From contig NZ_JASNNW010000016.1 of the NCBI RefSeq assembly GCF_030165005.1, positions 1-64,000 on the forward strand: a stretch of 64,000 nt of DNA. Reading direction: 5' to 3'. The DNA is from Blastococcus capsensis. GTDB taxonomy: Bacteria; Actinomycetota; Actinomycetes; Mycobacteriales; Geodermatophilaceae. The notes beneath the pieces are model-generated. The model did no database searches. It saw only the letters and a program-made list of their open reading frames with translations, and had not been told where the DNA came from. This document shows, piece after piece, positions 20,769 to 30,043 of this stretch. Position 1 is the first letter of the stretch. Each line of letters starts with the position of its first letter. Both the position numbers and the translations under genes were made by a program.

Positions 20769-21152
20769 CTACTCGAGGTCGTCCCCGGCGGTGGTGGCGG
20801 CCGCGCCCACGATGATGAGGAAGAAGCTGATCAGGACGCCGAAGGCCCCGAAGACGAAGCCGAGCACCGCCGCGGTGATCACCCCGCCGGGCTTGGCGGG
20901 GGCCGCGGACGCGCCGTAGGGCTGCTCGAAGCCCGCCGGCCGGCCGTACTGCCGGCCGTACTGGTAGGGCTGCTGGCCGTAGGAGGCCGGCGTCGTGAAC
21001 TGCTGCGGGTAGCCAGGATCGCCGTACTGCGGCTGACCGTGCTCCGGCTGGCCGTACCGGGCCTGGTCGTGCTGGGCCCGGTCGTGCTGGGGTTCGCTGC
21101 CGGGACCGGAGGGCTGGGACTCGGAACGACCGTGGTCGTCGGGCTGGCTCAC
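20769..21152 (-). pseudogene. 5' part of an amber-split small membrane protein gene
   Basis: Starting at the GTG at 21152 (upstream sequence includes GGAG), this frame encodes a Gln/Tyr/Gly-rich head (SQPDDHGRSESQPSG, YGQPEHGQPQYG) and one hydrophobic segment (VITAAVLGFVFGAFGVLISF, FFLIIVGAAA). It then meets GAG TAG GAG: an in-frame amber codon at 20769-20771. Without it the frame continues for a further 110 codons to 20439. One substitution (for example CAG to TAG) explains the split. Confidence 0.6.
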
Positions 21153-21262
21153 TGTTCTCCTCCGTCGGCGCCGGACCATTCCGGCTCGCCGACGTCAGGA
21201 TGTCGAGGCGCCCCCACGGGAGCAAGGACTCTGGCGTTCGGCCCGCGGCTCCGCCGCCTCCC

Positions 21263-21268
21263 TAGGCT
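21263..21268 (+). promoter_or_regulatory. -10 element (TAGGCT) of serA
   Basis: TAGGCT ends 8 nt before the GTG at 21277; a leaderless transcript is likely. Confidence 0.5.
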
Positions 21269-21276
21269 GTCCACCC

Positions 21277-22878
21277 GTGACCGCGCCCGCGCCCGTCGTC
21301 CTGATCGCCGAAGAACTCGCGCCCAGCGTCCTGGAGGTGCTCGGGACCGACGTCGAGATCCGCCACGTCGACGGCGCCGACCGGTCGGCACTGCTGCCCG
21401 CGCTCGCCGAGGCAGCTGCCGTGATGATCCGCAGCGCGACGCAGATCGACGCCGAGGCGCTCGCGGCAGCCCCGGCCCTGGAGGTGGTCGCCCGCGCGGG
21501 GATCGGCTTGGACAACGTCGACGTGGCCGTCGCCACCGGGCGCGGCGTCATGGTGGTGAACGCACCCACCTCCAACATCGTCAGCGCCGCCGAGCACGCC
21601 GTGGCCCTGCTGCTGGCCGCCGCCCGGCGCATCCCGGCCGCCGACGCGTCGCTGCGCGAGGGGCAGTGGAAGCGGTCGGCGTTCACCGGCGTCGAGGTGA
21701 CCGAGAAGACCGTCGGCGTGGTGGGCCTCGGGCGCATCGGCCAGCTGGTCGCCCAGCGGCTGGCGGCGTTCGGCGTCGAGCTGATCGCCTACGACCCGTA
21801 CATCCAGCCGGGGCGGGCCGCCCAGCTGGGCGTGCGCATGGTGTCGCTCGAGGAGCTGCTCCGGGAGTCGGACTTCCTCACCGTCCACCTGCCCAGGACG
21901 CCGGAGACCCTCGGGCTCATCGGCGCCGCCGAGCTGGCCACCACCAAGCGGGGCGTGATCATCGTCAACGCCGCCCGGGGTGGGCTGGTCGACGAGGCGG
22001 CACTGGCCGACGCGCTGCGGTCGGGCCAGGTGGGCGCGGCCGGCATCGACGTCTACGCCACCGAGCCGTGCACCGACAGCCCGCTGTTCGGCCTGCCGAA
22101 CACCGTCGTCACCCCGCACCTGGGCGCCTCGACGACGGAGGCCCAGGACAAGGCGGGCGCCGCGGTCGCGCGGTCGGTCCGGCTGGCTCTGCAGGGCGAG
22201 TTCGTGCCGGATGCGGTGAACGTGCAGGCCGGCGGCGTGGTCGCCGAGGACGTGCGCCCGGGGCTCCCGCTGGCCGAGAAGCTGGGCCGGGTGTTCACCT
22301 CCGTCGCCGGCGGCCTGGCGCAGTCGGTGACCGTGGACGTCCGCGGCAAGCTCGCCGAGTTCGACGTCTCGGTGCTGTCCCTGGCCGTGCTGAAGGGCGT
22401 CTTCTCCGACGTCGTCGAGGAGCAGGTCACCTACGTCAACGCCCCGCTGCTCGCCGAGAAACGCGGCCTGGAGATCGCCCTGACCAGCGACCCGGAGAGC
22501 CCGACCTACCGCAACTACGTCCGGATCTGCGGCGCCATGGCCGATGGCACCCAGGTGACCGTCTCCGGCACGCTGTTCGGCAAGAACCAGGCGCCGCGGC
22601 TGACCGAGGTCGCCGGGTTCGAGATCGACCTGGCCGCGTCGGGCCACCTGCTGTTCTTCGTCTACGCCGACCGGCCGGGGATCGTCGGTGCGGTCGGGGC
22701 GGCGCTGGGGGAGGCCGGGATCAACATCGCCGGCGCCCAGGTCAGCCGGGCCGACGAGGGGGGTGAGGCGCTCATGGCCGTCACCGTGGACAGCCCCGTC
22801 GGGGCCGAGCTGCTCGAGGAGATCGCCGGGCGCATCGGGGCGAAGGACGCCCGGGCCGCCGACCTCACCACCCTCTGA
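21277..22878 (+). CDS. serA: D-3-phosphoglycerate dehydrogenase
   Basis: A 533-aa enzyme, the long type used by mycobacteria, catalysing the first step of serine synthesis. The catalytic/NAD domain shows [40 protein letters not shown] (about 146-165), [18 protein letters not shown] and the active-site His in [15 protein letters not shown]. It is followed by the intervening domain ([20 protein letters not shown]) and a C-terminal ACT domain (about 455-525: [20 protein letters not shown]) through which serine inhibits. It lies between the ilvBNC genes and leuB, as in mycobacteria. Confidence 0.97.
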   Translation: MTAPAPVVLIAEELAPSVLEVLGTDVEIRHVDGADRSALLPALAEAAAVMIRSATQIDAEALAAAPALEVVARAGIGLDNVDVAVATGRGVMVVNAPTSNIVSAAEHAVALLLAAARRIPAADASLREGQWKRSAFTGVEVTEKTVGVVGLGRIGQLVAQRLAAFGVELIAYDPYIQPGRAAQLGVRMVSLEELLRESDFLTVHLPRTPETLGLIGAAELATTKRGVIIVNAARGGLVDEAALADALRSGQVGAAGIDVYATEPCTDSPLFGLPNTVVTPHLGASTTEAQDKAGAAVARSVRLALQGEFVPDAVNVQAGGVVAEDVRPGLPLAEKLGRVFTSVAGGLAQSVTVDVRGKLAEFDVSVLSLAVLKGVFSDVVEEQVTYVNAPLLAEKRGLEIALTSDPESPTYRNYVRICGAMADGTQVTVSGTLFGKNQAPRLTEVAGFEIDLAASGHLLFFVYADRPGIVGAVGAALGEAGINIAGAQVSRADEGGEALMAVTVDSPVGAELLEEIAGRIGAKDARAADLTTL

Positions 22879-22880
22879 CC

Positions 22881-22886
22881 TAGGGT
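22881..22886 (+). promoter_or_regulatory. -10 element (TAGGGT) of leuB
   Basis: TAGGGT ends 8 nt before the ATG at 22895 in the 16-bp gap after serA, suggesting that leuB has its own leaderless promoter. Confidence 0.5.
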
Positions 22887-22894
22887 CGCTTCCC

Positions 22895-23917
22895 ATGCGC
22901 CTGGCAGTGATCCCTGGAGACGGCATCGGCCCGGAGGTCGTGGCGGAGGGACTGAAGGTCCTCCGCGCGGTCGCCCCCGACCTGGAGACGACCCAGTACG
23001 ACCTCGGGGCGGCCCGGTGGCAGCGGACCGGTGAGCTGCTCCCGGACACCGTGCTCGACGAGCTGCGCCAGCACGACGCGATCCTGCTCGGCGCGATCGG
23101 CGACCCGAGCGTGCCGCCGGGCATCCTCGAGCGCGGCCTGCTGCTGCGGCTGCGGTTCGAGCTCGACCACCACGTCAACCTGCGGCCGGCGAAGCTGTTC
23201 GACGGTGTCCGCAGCCCGCTGGCCGCTCCCGGCCCGATCGACATGCTCTGCGTCCGGGAAGGCACCGAGGGCCCCTACGTGGGCAACGGCGGTGTGCTGC
23301 GCCGCGACACCCCGCACGAGGTCGCGACCGAGGTCAGCCTCAACACCGCGTTCGGGGTCGAGCGGGTGGTCCGGTACGCCTTCGAGCGGGCGGCCGCGCG
23401 CCCGCGCAAGCACCTGACCCTGATCCACAAGACCAACGTCCTCACCCACGCCGGCGGGCTGTGGTCCCGCACGGTCGAGGAGGTCTCGGTCGAGTTCCCC
23501 GAGATCACCGTCGCCTACCAGCACGTCGACGCCGCCTCGATGTTCTTCATCACCGACCCGGGCCGCTACGACGTCATCGTCACCGACAACCTCTTCGGCG
23601 ACATCGTCACCGACATCGCCGCCGCGGTGACCGGGGGGATCGGGCTGGCCGCGAGCGGGAACCTCGACGCCTCGGGCAGCAACCCGAGCATGTTCGAGCC
23701 CGTCCACGGCTCCGCGCCCGACATCGCCGGCCAGGGCGTCGCCGACCCGACCGCGACCGTCCTGTCGGTCGGGCTGCTCCTGGACCACCTGGGTCGGGGG
23801 GAGCAGGCCCGCAAGGTCGACGCCGCCGTCGCGTTCGACCTGTCCACCCGCGACCCGCAGCAGCCGCTCCGTACCACCGACGTCGGCGACCGTCTCGCCG
23901 CGCTCGCCGGCGGCTGA
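22895..23917 (+). CDS. leuB: 3-isopropylmalate dehydrogenase
   Basis: A 340-aa NAD-dependent decarboxylating dehydrogenase of leucine synthesis; paired with CimA products it also acts on 3-methylmalate. Landmarks are the N-terminal [19 protein letters not shown], the substrate Arg residues in [21 protein letters not shown], the catalytic Lys in [15 protein letters not shown], the metal-binding Asp in [15 protein letters not shown] and [16 protein letters not shown]. The actinobacterial (340-aa) form is normal. Confidence 0.96.
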   Translation: MRLAVIPGDGIGPEVVAEGLKVLRAVAPDLETTQYDLGAARWQRTGELLPDTVLDELRQHDAILLGAIGDPSVPPGILERGLLLRLRFELDHHVNLRPAKLFDGVRSPLAAPGPIDMLCVREGTEGPYVGNGGVLRRDTPHEVATEVSLNTAFGVERVVRYAFERAAARPRKHLTLIHKTNVLTHAGGLWSRTVEEVSVEFPEITVAYQHVDAASMFFITDPGRYDVIVTDNLFGDIVTDIAAAVTGGIGLAASGNLDASGSNPSMFEPVHGSAPDIAGQGVADPTATVLSVGLLLDHLGRGEQARKVDAAVAFDLSTRDPQQPLRTTDVGDRLAALAGG

Positions 23918-23919
23918 CC

Positions 23920-23955
23920 GACCCTCGAGGCCCGAGTTCCTCCGGGCCTTGGGGT
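23920..23955 (+). terminator. Candidate terminator after leuB
   Basis: A composite stem: GACCC/GGGTC outside and AGGCCCG/CGGGCCT inside, with small internal loops and an 8-nt apical loop. No T-run follows, so its strength is uncertain. Confidence 0.4.
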
Positions 23956-24093
23956 CAGCAACACCTACCCGACCAGGATCAGCTCGACCGGGAACTGCGG
24001 GAGCTGACCGGTGGCCGGGGTGACGCCCGGTCCCGGCTGACCGGCACGGGCAGGCTTCAGCGAAGATGGGGCCGATCTGGGGAAGGGGCCGAC

Positions 24094-24729
24094 GTGGCCA
24101 AGCATCGCGCGCCCGACGGGGCGTCCACGGACTTCGAGGCGGCGACGACCGCCCTGGAAGACCTCACCGGCATGTACACCATCGACGTCGCACACACCCG
24201 GATAGGCATCCGGGCCCGGCACGCCATGGTCACCACCGTTCGTGGGGCCTTCACTGATTTCACGGGCGAGGCGTCACTGCAGCCGGTGGACCCGTCGGCC
24301 AGCTCGGTCGCCATCCGCATCCGGACGGCCAGCATCGAGACGGGCAATGCCGACCGCGACGCCCACCTGCGCTCGGCCGACTTCCTCGACGTCGAGACCC
24401 ATCCCGAGATGGTCTTCCGGTCCACCGCCGTCGAGCAGGTGGACGATGACGTCTTCGCCGTCACCGGCGACCTGACGATCAAGGACGTGACCCGGCCGGT
24501 CACGGTGGAGTTCACGCTGACGGGGTCGGCGCGGGACCCGTTCGGCAACATGCGGGTCGGCTTCGAGGGCGCGCTGGCGATCCAGCGCAGCGCCTGGGGG
24601 CTGACTTGGAACACCCCGCTGGACACCGGCGGCGTGCTGATCAGCGACCGCATCCAGGTGGAGTTCGACGTCTCGGCCATCCGCAACGGTCAGGTGTACC
24701 GACCAGAGACGTTGGTCGGGGACGTGTGA
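24094..24729 (+). CDS. YceI family protein
   Basis: A 211-aa protein. YceI proteins are lipocalin-like barrels that bind polyprenyl or fatty-acid-like ligands. The core starts at about residue 27 (MYTIDVAHTRIGIRARHAMV, TTVRGAFTDFTGEASL) and ends GGVLISDRIQVEFDVSAI; the motif HLRSADFLDVETHPEMVFRS is typical. There is no signal peptide, so it is probably cytoplasmic, unlike E. coli YceI. The GTG start at 24094 is preceded by GGAAGG. Confidence 0.88.
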   Translation: MAKHRAPDGASTDFEAATTALEDLTGMYTIDVAHTRIGIRARHAMVTTVRGAFTDFTGEASLQPVDPSASSVAIRIRTASIETGNADRDAHLRSADFLDVETHPEMVFRSTAVEQVDDDVFAVTGDLTIKDVTRPVTVEFTLTGSARDPFGNMRVGFEGALAIQRSAWGLTWNTPLDTGGVLISDRIQVEFDVSAIRNGQVYRPETLVGDV

Positions 24730-25053
24730 CGACACGATCTGACTGATCCTGTTCGGGGAGGACCTCCGGACGTGGGGTGGAGCTGCTCAAGGCCGACCAC
24801 TCGCACGATCCTGAGGTCGGCACCTCCCACGCTGACGCCGCTGACTCCACGCCGCTGACTTCGGTTCGGTCGCGCCGTCGTCGAGGACGGCTGGTCGACG
24901 CCGCACACCGGCTCGAGCTCCGCGTTGCGTAGTAGGCCCGACCTTCCGGTCGCCGGGTCCCTTCCCGGCATCGGCCCTCGGTCGGCAACCCGTCCACGGA
25001 CCCGGCCATGCCGACGTCCGTGGACGCGGCTGTCCGTGGTCTACTCGACGGTG

Positions 25054-25086
25054 ATGTCTGTCCGATGCACGACCATCATCGCCTAG
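25054..25086 (+). CDS. cimA leader peptide (attenuation peptide)
   Basis: A 10-codon ORF, MSVRCTTIIA then TAG, with tandem Ile codons (ATC ATC) directly before the last Ala codon and the stop. An in-frame GTG immediately precedes the ATG. The ending -IIA-TAG-CGCG is built like that of the ilvB leader (-VLVIA-TAG-CGCG). CimA makes an isoleucine precursor, so the codon content fits its regulated product. Confidence 0.65.
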   Translation: MSVRCTTIIA

Positions 25087-25139
25087 CGCGCAGTCCCTCC
25101 CGACTGCGCGCCGACCTCCCGTACCCGGGGGGTCTTTTT
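25086..25139 (+). promoter_or_regulatory. cimA transcription attenuator (hairpin plus rho-independent terminator)
   Basis: The hairpin GCGCGCAGT (25086-25094) / ACTGCGCGC (25103-25111) begins at the last base of the leader stop codon. It is followed by the terminator GACCTCCC (25113-25120), loop GTACCC, GGGGGGTC (25127-25134), then TTTTT. The spacing and order are the same as in the ilvB attenuator, and cimA starts 33 nt later. Confidence 0.72.
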
Positions 25140-25171
25140 CGTGTTCGGGCCCACCTTCCCGCGGAGATCCC

Positions 25172-26752
25172 ATGACCAGCACCGGCTTCCACGTCTTCGA
25201 CACGACGCTGCGCGACGGCGCGCAGCGGGAGGGGGTCAGCTACTCGGTCGCCGACAAGCTCGCGGTGGCCCGCCTGCTCGACGAGATCGGGGTCGGCTAC
25301 ATCGAGGGCGGATGGCCCGGCGCCCTGCCCAAGGACACCGAGTTCTTCGCCCGGGCGCGCACCGAGCTGCAGTTGAAGCACGCGCAGCTGGTCGCGTTCG
25401 GCTCGACCCGCAAGGCCGGGGTCGCGGTGGAGGACGACGTCCAGGTGCAGGCCCTGCTGGACGCGCAGACCCCGGTGGTGTGCCTGGTGGCCAAGTCCGA
25501 CGTCCGGCACGTGCGGGAGGCGCTGCGCACCACGCTGGAGGAGAACCTGGCGATGGTGGCCGACACCGTCGCCTTCCTGGTCGGGCACGGCCGGCGGGTG
25601 TTCGTCGACTGCGAGCACTTCTTCGACGGCTACGCCGCCGACCCTGAGTACGGCGTGCAGGTGCTGGACGCGGCGTTCGCCGCGGGCGCGGAGGTCGGCG
25701 TCCTGTGCGACACCAACGGCGGCATGCTGCCGATGGGCGTCGGGCGGGTCGTCGCCGACGTGCGGGCGCGCACCAGCGGGAAGCTCGGCATCCACTGCCA
25801 GGACGACACCGGCTGCGCCGTCGCCAACACCCTCGCCGCGGTCGAGGCCGGGGTGACCCACGTGCAGGGCACGGCGAACGGCTACGGGGAGCGGGCGGGC
25901 AACGCCGACACCTTCGTGCTGGTCGCCAACCTGGTCACCAAGATGGGTATCCCCGCGGTGCCGGCCGAGTGCCTGCCGGAGCTGCAGCGGGTCAGCCACG
26001 CCATCGCGGAGCTGGCCAACATCGCCCCCGACGACCACCAGCCCTACGTGGGGGCCTCGGCGTTCGCGCACAAGGCGGGTCTGCACGCCAGCGCCATCAA
26101 GGTCAGCCCGGGGTTGTACAACCACCTCGAGCCCGCCGTCGTGGGCAACGACATGCGCATCCTGGTCACCGAGATGGCCGGCCGGGCGTCGGTCGAGCTC
26201 AAGGGCCGGGAGCTCGGTGTGGACCTCGCCGGCCAGGCCGACGCCGTCGGCCGGGTCGTCGACCAGGTGAAGGTCCTGGAGGCCGACGGCTGGTCCTTCG
26301 AGGCGGCCGATGCCTCCTTCGAGCTGCTGCTGCGGTCCCAGCTGCCCGAGGCCCCGCCGCCGCTGTTCGAGCTGGAGAGCTACCGGACGTCGGTGGAGCA
26401 CTGGGGCAACGGCGTGGTGGTCAGCGAAGCCACGGTGAAGGTGCACGTCGACGGGCAGCGGATCATCAGCACCGGTGAGGGCAACGGCCCGGTCAACGCG
26501 CTGGACAACGCGCTACGGCAGGCGCTGGTGAGCCGCTACCCGCAACTGGCCGACGTCGCGCTGGCCGACTACAAGGTGCGCATCCTGGGCTGGAGGGGGG
26601 GCACGAGCGCCACCACCCGGGTGCTCATCGACACCACCGACGGGGTGGGGGAGTGGACCACCGTCGGGGTGCACGCCAACATCGTCGAGGCGTCGTGGCA
26701 CGCCCTGGTGGACGCGCTCACCTACGCCGTCCTGCGCCGTCCTCAGCCGTAG
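25172..26752 (+). CDS. cimA: (R)-citramalate synthase
   Basis: A 526-aa enzyme of the isopropylmalate-synthase superfamily. It condenses pyruvate and acetyl-CoA to citramalate, opening the threonine-independent route to isoleucine through leuBCD. The N-terminal HMGL-like barrel has FDTTLRDGAQREGVSYS (near residue 8), VGYIEGGWPGALPKD, GIHCQDDTGCAVANTLAAVE with metal-binding His and NGYGERAGNAD. The C-terminal regulatory LeuA-dimer domain lies after about residue 370. The length and GGWPGA/NPKD-type motif fit CimA (TIGR00977 type) better than LeuA, which in actinobacteria is a longer, different form. The ATG has GGAG 6 bases upstream. The leader codons for isoleucine support this assignment. 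Confidence 0.9.
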   Translation: MTSTGFHVFDTTLRDGAQREGVSYSVADKLAVARLLDEIGVGYIEGGWPGALPKDTEFFARARTELQLKHAQLVAFGSTRKAGVAVEDDVQVQALLDAQTPVVCLVAKSDVRHVREALRTTLEENLAMVADTVAFLVGHGRRVFVDCEHFFDGYAADPEYGVQVLDAAFAAGAEVGVLCDTNGGMLPMGVGRVVADVRARTSGKLGIHCQDDTGCAVANTLAAVEAGVTHVQGTANGYGERAGNADTFVLVANLVTKMGIPAVPAECLPELQRVSHAIAELANIAPDDHQPYVGASAFAHKAGLHASAIKVSPGLYNHLEPAVVGNDMRILVTEMAGRASVELKGRELGVDLAGQADAVGRVVDQVKVLEADGWSFEAADASFELLLRSQLPEAPPPLFELESYRTSVEHWGNGVVVSEATVKVHVDGQRIISTGEGNGPVNALDNALRQALVSRYPQLADVALADYKVRILGWRGGTSATTRVLIDTTDGVGEWTTVGVHANIVEASWHALVDALTYAVLRRPQP

Positions 26753-26904
26753 CGGGCGACGACGTTCGAGCGGCTGAGCCCCGCTGCCGTCGCTGGATCT
26801 CGACGCCTACGCCGGGGAGTGTCCCGACGGCGGGCCGTTCGACTCCAGCCTGCGACGACCCGTAGCGGGGCGACGCATAGCGGAAAGCGGCGCACGACCG
26901 AGGG

Positions 26905-27231
26905 TCAGCGCGGCTGGATCTCCCCCATCGGGGCCCAGCCGGAGACGTCGGGCGCATCCACGTAGATGATCTGCGGCTGGGCCGCCACCAGCTCCGGCGC
27001 CCGGTCGACGAAACGCTTGAAGGCGTCGGTGGCCACGTGCGCCCCGCCGGCGGCGGCGTCCCGGAAGCCCTCGACGCAGACGAACGTGTCCGGCTCCTCG
27101 AGGCTCCGGGACCACTCGAAGAACAGCGAGCCCTCCTCGGCGTTCACCGCTCGGGCGTAGTCGGCGGCCAGCCCGGCCCATTCGTCGGCGCGGTCGGGGC
27201 GGACGGGGAACTTCACGACGATGAGGATCAC
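26905..27231 (-). CDS. Antibiotic biosynthesis monooxygenase (ABM) domain protein
   Basis: A 108-aa protein of the dimeric alpha-beta barrel ABM family (ILIVVKFPVRPDRADEW, FFEWSRSLEEPDTFVCVEGF). YgiN-like members are small quinol monooxygenases; others have no known activity. The GTG at 27231 is chosen because family members start at this point (M-ILIVVKFPV); a GTG at 27279 would add 16 residues. GGAGG lies about 14 nt upstream of the chosen start. It converges with cimA across 152 bp in which I see no feature. Confidence 0.75.
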   Translation of the reverse strand: MILIVVKFPVRPDRADEWAGLAADYARAVNAEEGSLFFEWSRSLEEPDTFVCVEGFRDAAAGGAHVATDAFKRFVDRAPELVAAQPQIIYVDAPDVSGWAPMGEIQPR

Positions 27232-27327
27232 GGTGACATTGTCGGCCTCCGGCCGACACCGCGGCCAATTGCCGTCCACTGCTTGGCGGAGCCTCCGACC
27301 CCCGGCCCCCGCGACCGATCCACCCGG

Positions 27328-27705
27328 TTACGGGTCGAGCCGGGTCCTCAGCAGGCAGAACTCGTTGCCCTCGGGATCGGCCAAGACGTGGAAGCTCTCG
27401 TCACCGGACTGACCGACGTCGGCCGGCGTCGCGCCCAGGTCGAGCAGCCGCTGCAGCTCGGCGTCCTGGTCCCGGTCGGTGGGGCTGAGATCGATGTGCA
27501 GCCGCACCTTGCCGGGGGTCGGGTCGGCGACCGGCTGGAAGACGAGCGTGGGCGCCGGCCCGCCGAAACCCGCCTCGGGCCCGATCTCGACCTCCCCGTT
27601 CTCCTCCCGGCCGAGCACCCGGTAGTCCAGCACCGCCGCCCAGAAGGCGGCCAGCGCCTCGGGGTTCCGGCTGTCGACGACGAGCTCGGAGAAGCGGCAG
27701 GCCAT
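27328..27705 (-). CDS. VOC (glyoxalase/bleomycin resistance) superfamily protein
   Basis: A 125-aa protein. It has one glyoxalase-like module pair typical of actinobacterial VOC proteins: MACRFSELVVDSRNPEALAA, FWAAVLDYRVLGREE, KVRLHIDLSPTDRDQDAELQ, HVLADPEGNEFCLLRT. The motif VLADPEGNEFCL carries a usual metal-ligand Glu. The substrate is unknown. It has a leaderless-type promoter divergent from the FAH hydrolase. Confidence 0.85.
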   Translation of the reverse strand: MACRFSELVVDSRNPEALAAFWAAVLDYRVLGREENGEVEIGPEAGFGGPAPTLVFQPVADPTPGKVRLHIDLSPTDRDQDAELQRLLDLGATPADVGQSGDESFHVLADPEGNEFCLLRTRLDP

Positions 27706-27711
27706 GGCCAG

Positions 27712-27717
27712 ACGCTA
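27712..27717 (-). promoter_or_regulatory. -10 element (TAGCGT) of the VOC protein gene
   Basis: On the minus strand TAGCGT ends 6 nt before the ATG at 27705. It faces away from the FAH -10 at 27747-27752, forming a compact divergent promoter pair. Confidence 0.5.
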
Positions 27718-27746
27718 GGCCGGGAGGCGCCCCGCCGCCCGGCGAC

Positions 27747-27752
27747 TAGTGT
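27747..27752 (+). promoter_or_regulatory. -10 element (TAGTGT) of the FAH hydrolase / gltX operon
   Basis: TAGTGT ends 6 nt before the GTG at 27759, giving a leaderless start for a probable FAH hydrolase-gltX-CPBP operon. Confidence 0.5.
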
Positions 27753-27758
27753 CGGATC

Positions 27759-28571
27759 GTGCGCATCGTTCGTTTCGCCTCCCCGCAGGGCATGTCCTTC
27801 GGCGTCCTCGACGGAGACGGCCAGGTCGCCCAGATCGAGGGCCACCCCTTCGGCCAGATCTCCTTCACCGGTACGCGCTTCGCGCAGGCCGACGTCCGGC
27901 TGCTCTCGCCGATCCTGCCGAGCAAGGTCGTGTGCGTCGGCAAGAACTACGCCGAGCACATCAAGGAGATGAACACCGGGGACGCCCCGAAGCAGCCCCT
28001 GCTGTTCCTCAAGCCCTCCACGTCGGTCATCGGCCCCGGCGACGCCATCCGCATCCCGCCGGGCAGCACGAACGTGCACCACGAGGCAGAGCTCGCCGTC
28101 GTCATCGGTGCACGTGGCGCGCGCAACGTGACGCCGGAGCAGGCGCCGGGCAGCGTGTTCGGCTACACGATCGGCAACGACGTGACCGAGCGGGACATGC
28201 AGAAGAGCGACGGGCAGTGGACCCGGGCCAAGGGCTTCGACTCCTTCTGCCCGCTGGGTCCGTGGATCGAGACCGACCTGCCCGGCATCGGTCTGGACGT
28301 CGCCGATCTCGAGGTCACCTGCGACGTCGACGGTGAGCGCCGCCAGTCCGGCCGCACCAGCCAGCTGCTCTTCGACATCCCCACGCTCATCTCCTACATC
28401 TCCCAGGTGATGACCCTGCTGCCCGGTGACGTCGTGCTCACCGGTACGCCGTCGGGCGTGGGTCCGATCCGCCCGGGCCAGACGGTCACGGTCACGATCC
28501 AGGGGCTCGGCACGCTTCCCAACACGGTGACCGAGGCCGAGGCCGTCTCCACCGCCGGTGGCGCCCGGTGA
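27759..28571 (+). CDS. Fumarylacetoacetate hydrolase family protein
   Basis: A 270-aa protein. The family cleaves or decarboxylates oxo-acids using a divalent metal. It shows [31 protein letters not shown] (metal-ligand Glu residues), [32 protein letters not shown] and [15 protein letters not shown]. These features fit the acylpyruvase/oxaloacetate-decarboxylase-like group. It sits directly upstream of gltX in mycobacteria too (Rv2993c), so the pairing is conserved although the physiological substrate is unknown. Confidence 0.92.
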   Translation: MRIVRFASPQGMSFGVLDGDGQVAQIEGHPFGQISFTGTRFAQADVRLLSPILPSKVVCVGKNYAEHIKEMNTGDAPKQPLLFLKPSTSVIGPGDAIRIPPGSTNVHHEAELAVVIGARGARNVTPEQAPGSVFGYTIGNDVTERDMQKSDGQWTRAKGFDSFCPLGPWIETDLPGIGLDVADLEVTCDVDGERRQSGRTSQLLFDIPTLISYISQVMTLLPGDVVLTGTPSGVGPIRPGQTVTVTIQGLGTLPNTVTEAEAVSTAGGAR

Positions 28572-30043
28572 CGGTGCGCACCCGCTTCTGCCCGTCACCG
28601 ACCGGGCTGGTCCACGTCGGACTGATCCGGACGGCCCTGTTCAACTGGGCCCACGCCCGCCACTCGGGCGGGACGTTCGTCTTCCGCATCGAGGACACCG
28701 ACGCCGCGCGGGACTCCGAGGAGTCCTACCGGCACCTGCTCGACAGCCTGAGGTGGCTGGGCCTGGACTGGGACGAAGGCCCCGAGGTCGGCGGGCCGCA
28801 CGGCCCCTACCGCCAGTCGGAGCGGCACGACGTCTACCGCGAGGTGGCGGCGAAGCTGCTCGAGTCCGGGCACGCCTACGAGTCGTTCTCGACCAACGAG
28901 GAGATCGACGTCCGCCGGCGGGCGGCCGGCCAGGACCCGAAGCTCGGCTACGACAACCACGACCGGAACCTGACCGACGCGCAGAAGGCGGCCTTCCGGG
29001 ACGAGGGCCGCCAGCCGGTGCTGCGGTTGCGCATGCCGGACGAGGACCTCGTCTGGACCGACCTCGTGCGCGGGGAGGTGCGATTCGCCGCCGGCGCGGT
29101 GCCCGACTTCGTGCTGGTGCGCGGCACCGGTGCGCCGCTCTACCCGTTCGTCAACCCGGTGGACGACGCACTGATGGGCATCACCGACGTGCTGCGCGGC
29201 GAGGACCTGCTGCCGTCCACGCCCCGGCAGCTGGCCCTCTACGGCGCGCTGACCGACATCGGCGTCGCATCGGTCACCCCGCGCTTCGGGCACCTGCCGC
29301 TGGTGACCGGTGAGGGCACCAAGAAGCTGTCCAAGCGCGACCCGACCTCGAACCTGGACGTCTACCGGGATCGCGGCTTCCTGCCGGAAGGCCTGGTCAA
29401 CTACCTGGCGCTGCTGGGCTGGTCGATCGCCGAGGACCGGGACATCTTCTCGACGGCGGAGCTGGTCGAGGCCTTCGACGTCACCCGCGTGAGCGCCAAC
29501 CCGGCGCGCTTCGACCTCAAGAAGGCCGAGGCGATCAACGCCACGCACCTGCGTGCGCTGCCGGTGGAGGAGTTCACCGAGCGGGTGGCCCCGTACCTGG
29601 CCGGCGCGGGCCTCGTCGCCGAGCCGCCGACGGCGGAGCAGGCCGCCGTGCTGGCGGCGATCGCGCCGCTGGCGCAGGAGCGCATGGTGGTGCTGTCGGA
29701 GGCGGTGGGCCTGCTGGGCTTCCTGTTCGTCGACGAGGTCGAGATCGAGCCCGCAGCGGCCGAGAAGCAGCTGGCCGGCGAGGCCGCCGTCGAGGTGCTC
29801 GATGCGGCGACGGCCGCGCTGGGCGATCTCCCCGAGTGGACCACCCCCGCCATCGAGCAGGCGCTGAAGGAGGCGCTGGTCGAGGGCCTGGGCCGCAAGC
29901 CGCGGCAGGCCTTCGGGCCGGTGCGCGTCGCGGTGAGCGGCCGGACGGTGTCCCCGCCGCTGTACGAGTCGATGGAGCTGCTGGGCCGGGAACGCACGCT
30001 GGCGCGGCTGGCCGCGGCTCGCGCGGTCGCCACCGCGGGATGA
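28568..30043 (+). CDS. gltX: Glutamyl-tRNA synthetase
   Basis: A 491-aa class I synthetase that charges tRNA-Glu and, since gatCAB is present, probably tRNA-Gln as well (non-discriminating). The ATP-binding HIGH-type motif is [20 protein letters not shown] (near residue 8-27) and the KMSKS-type motif is [13 protein letters not shown] (about 250). The anticodon-binding helical domain fills the last 170 residues. The GTG overlaps the stop of the FAH gene (GTGA), and its own stop overlaps the next ATG. Confidence 0.97.
   Translation: MTVRTRFCPSPTGLVHVGLIRTALFNWAHARHSGGTFVFRIEDTDAARDSEESYRHLLDSLRWLGLDWDEGPEVGGPHGPYRQSERHDVYREVAAKLLESGHAYESFSTNEEIDVRRRAAGQDPKLGYDNHDRNLTDAQKAAFRDEGRQPVLRLRMPDEDLVWTDLVRGEVRFAAGAVPDFVLVRGTGAPLYPFVNPVDDALMGITDVLRGEDLLPSTPRQLALYGALTDIGVASVTPRFGHLPLVTGEGTKKLSKRDPTSNLDVYRDRGFLPEGLVNYLALLGWSIAEDRDIFSTAELVEAFDVTRVSANPARFDLKKAEAINATHLRALPVEEFTERVAPYLAGAGLVAEPPTAEQAAVLAAIAPLAQERMVVLSEAVGLLGFLFVDEVEIEPAAAEKQLAGEAAVEVLDAATAALGDLPEWTTPAIEQALKEALVEGLGRKPRQAFGPVRVAVSGRTVSPPLYESMELLGRERTLARLAAARAVATAG

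Larger units (their letters stand above)
24730..25171 (+). other. 442-bp non-coding region upstream of cimA
   Basis: No ORF here has recognisable coding character on either strand. The first about 320 bp hold no motif I can identify. The last 120 bp hold the cimA leader peptide and attenuator described separately. A promoter for the leader was not clear: TACTCG at 25042-25047, just upstream of GTG ATG at 25051, is the best -10 candidate, with no convincing -35. Confidence 0.6.

Noticed and set aside
24690-24971. Possible small minus-strand gene before cimA.
   Set aside because: No homology, no ribosome binding site and unusual composition; treated as non-coding.
28568-28640. HVGL instead of HIGH in gltX.
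   Set aside because: This form is normal in actinobacterial glutamyl-tRNA synthetases and does not indicate loss of function.
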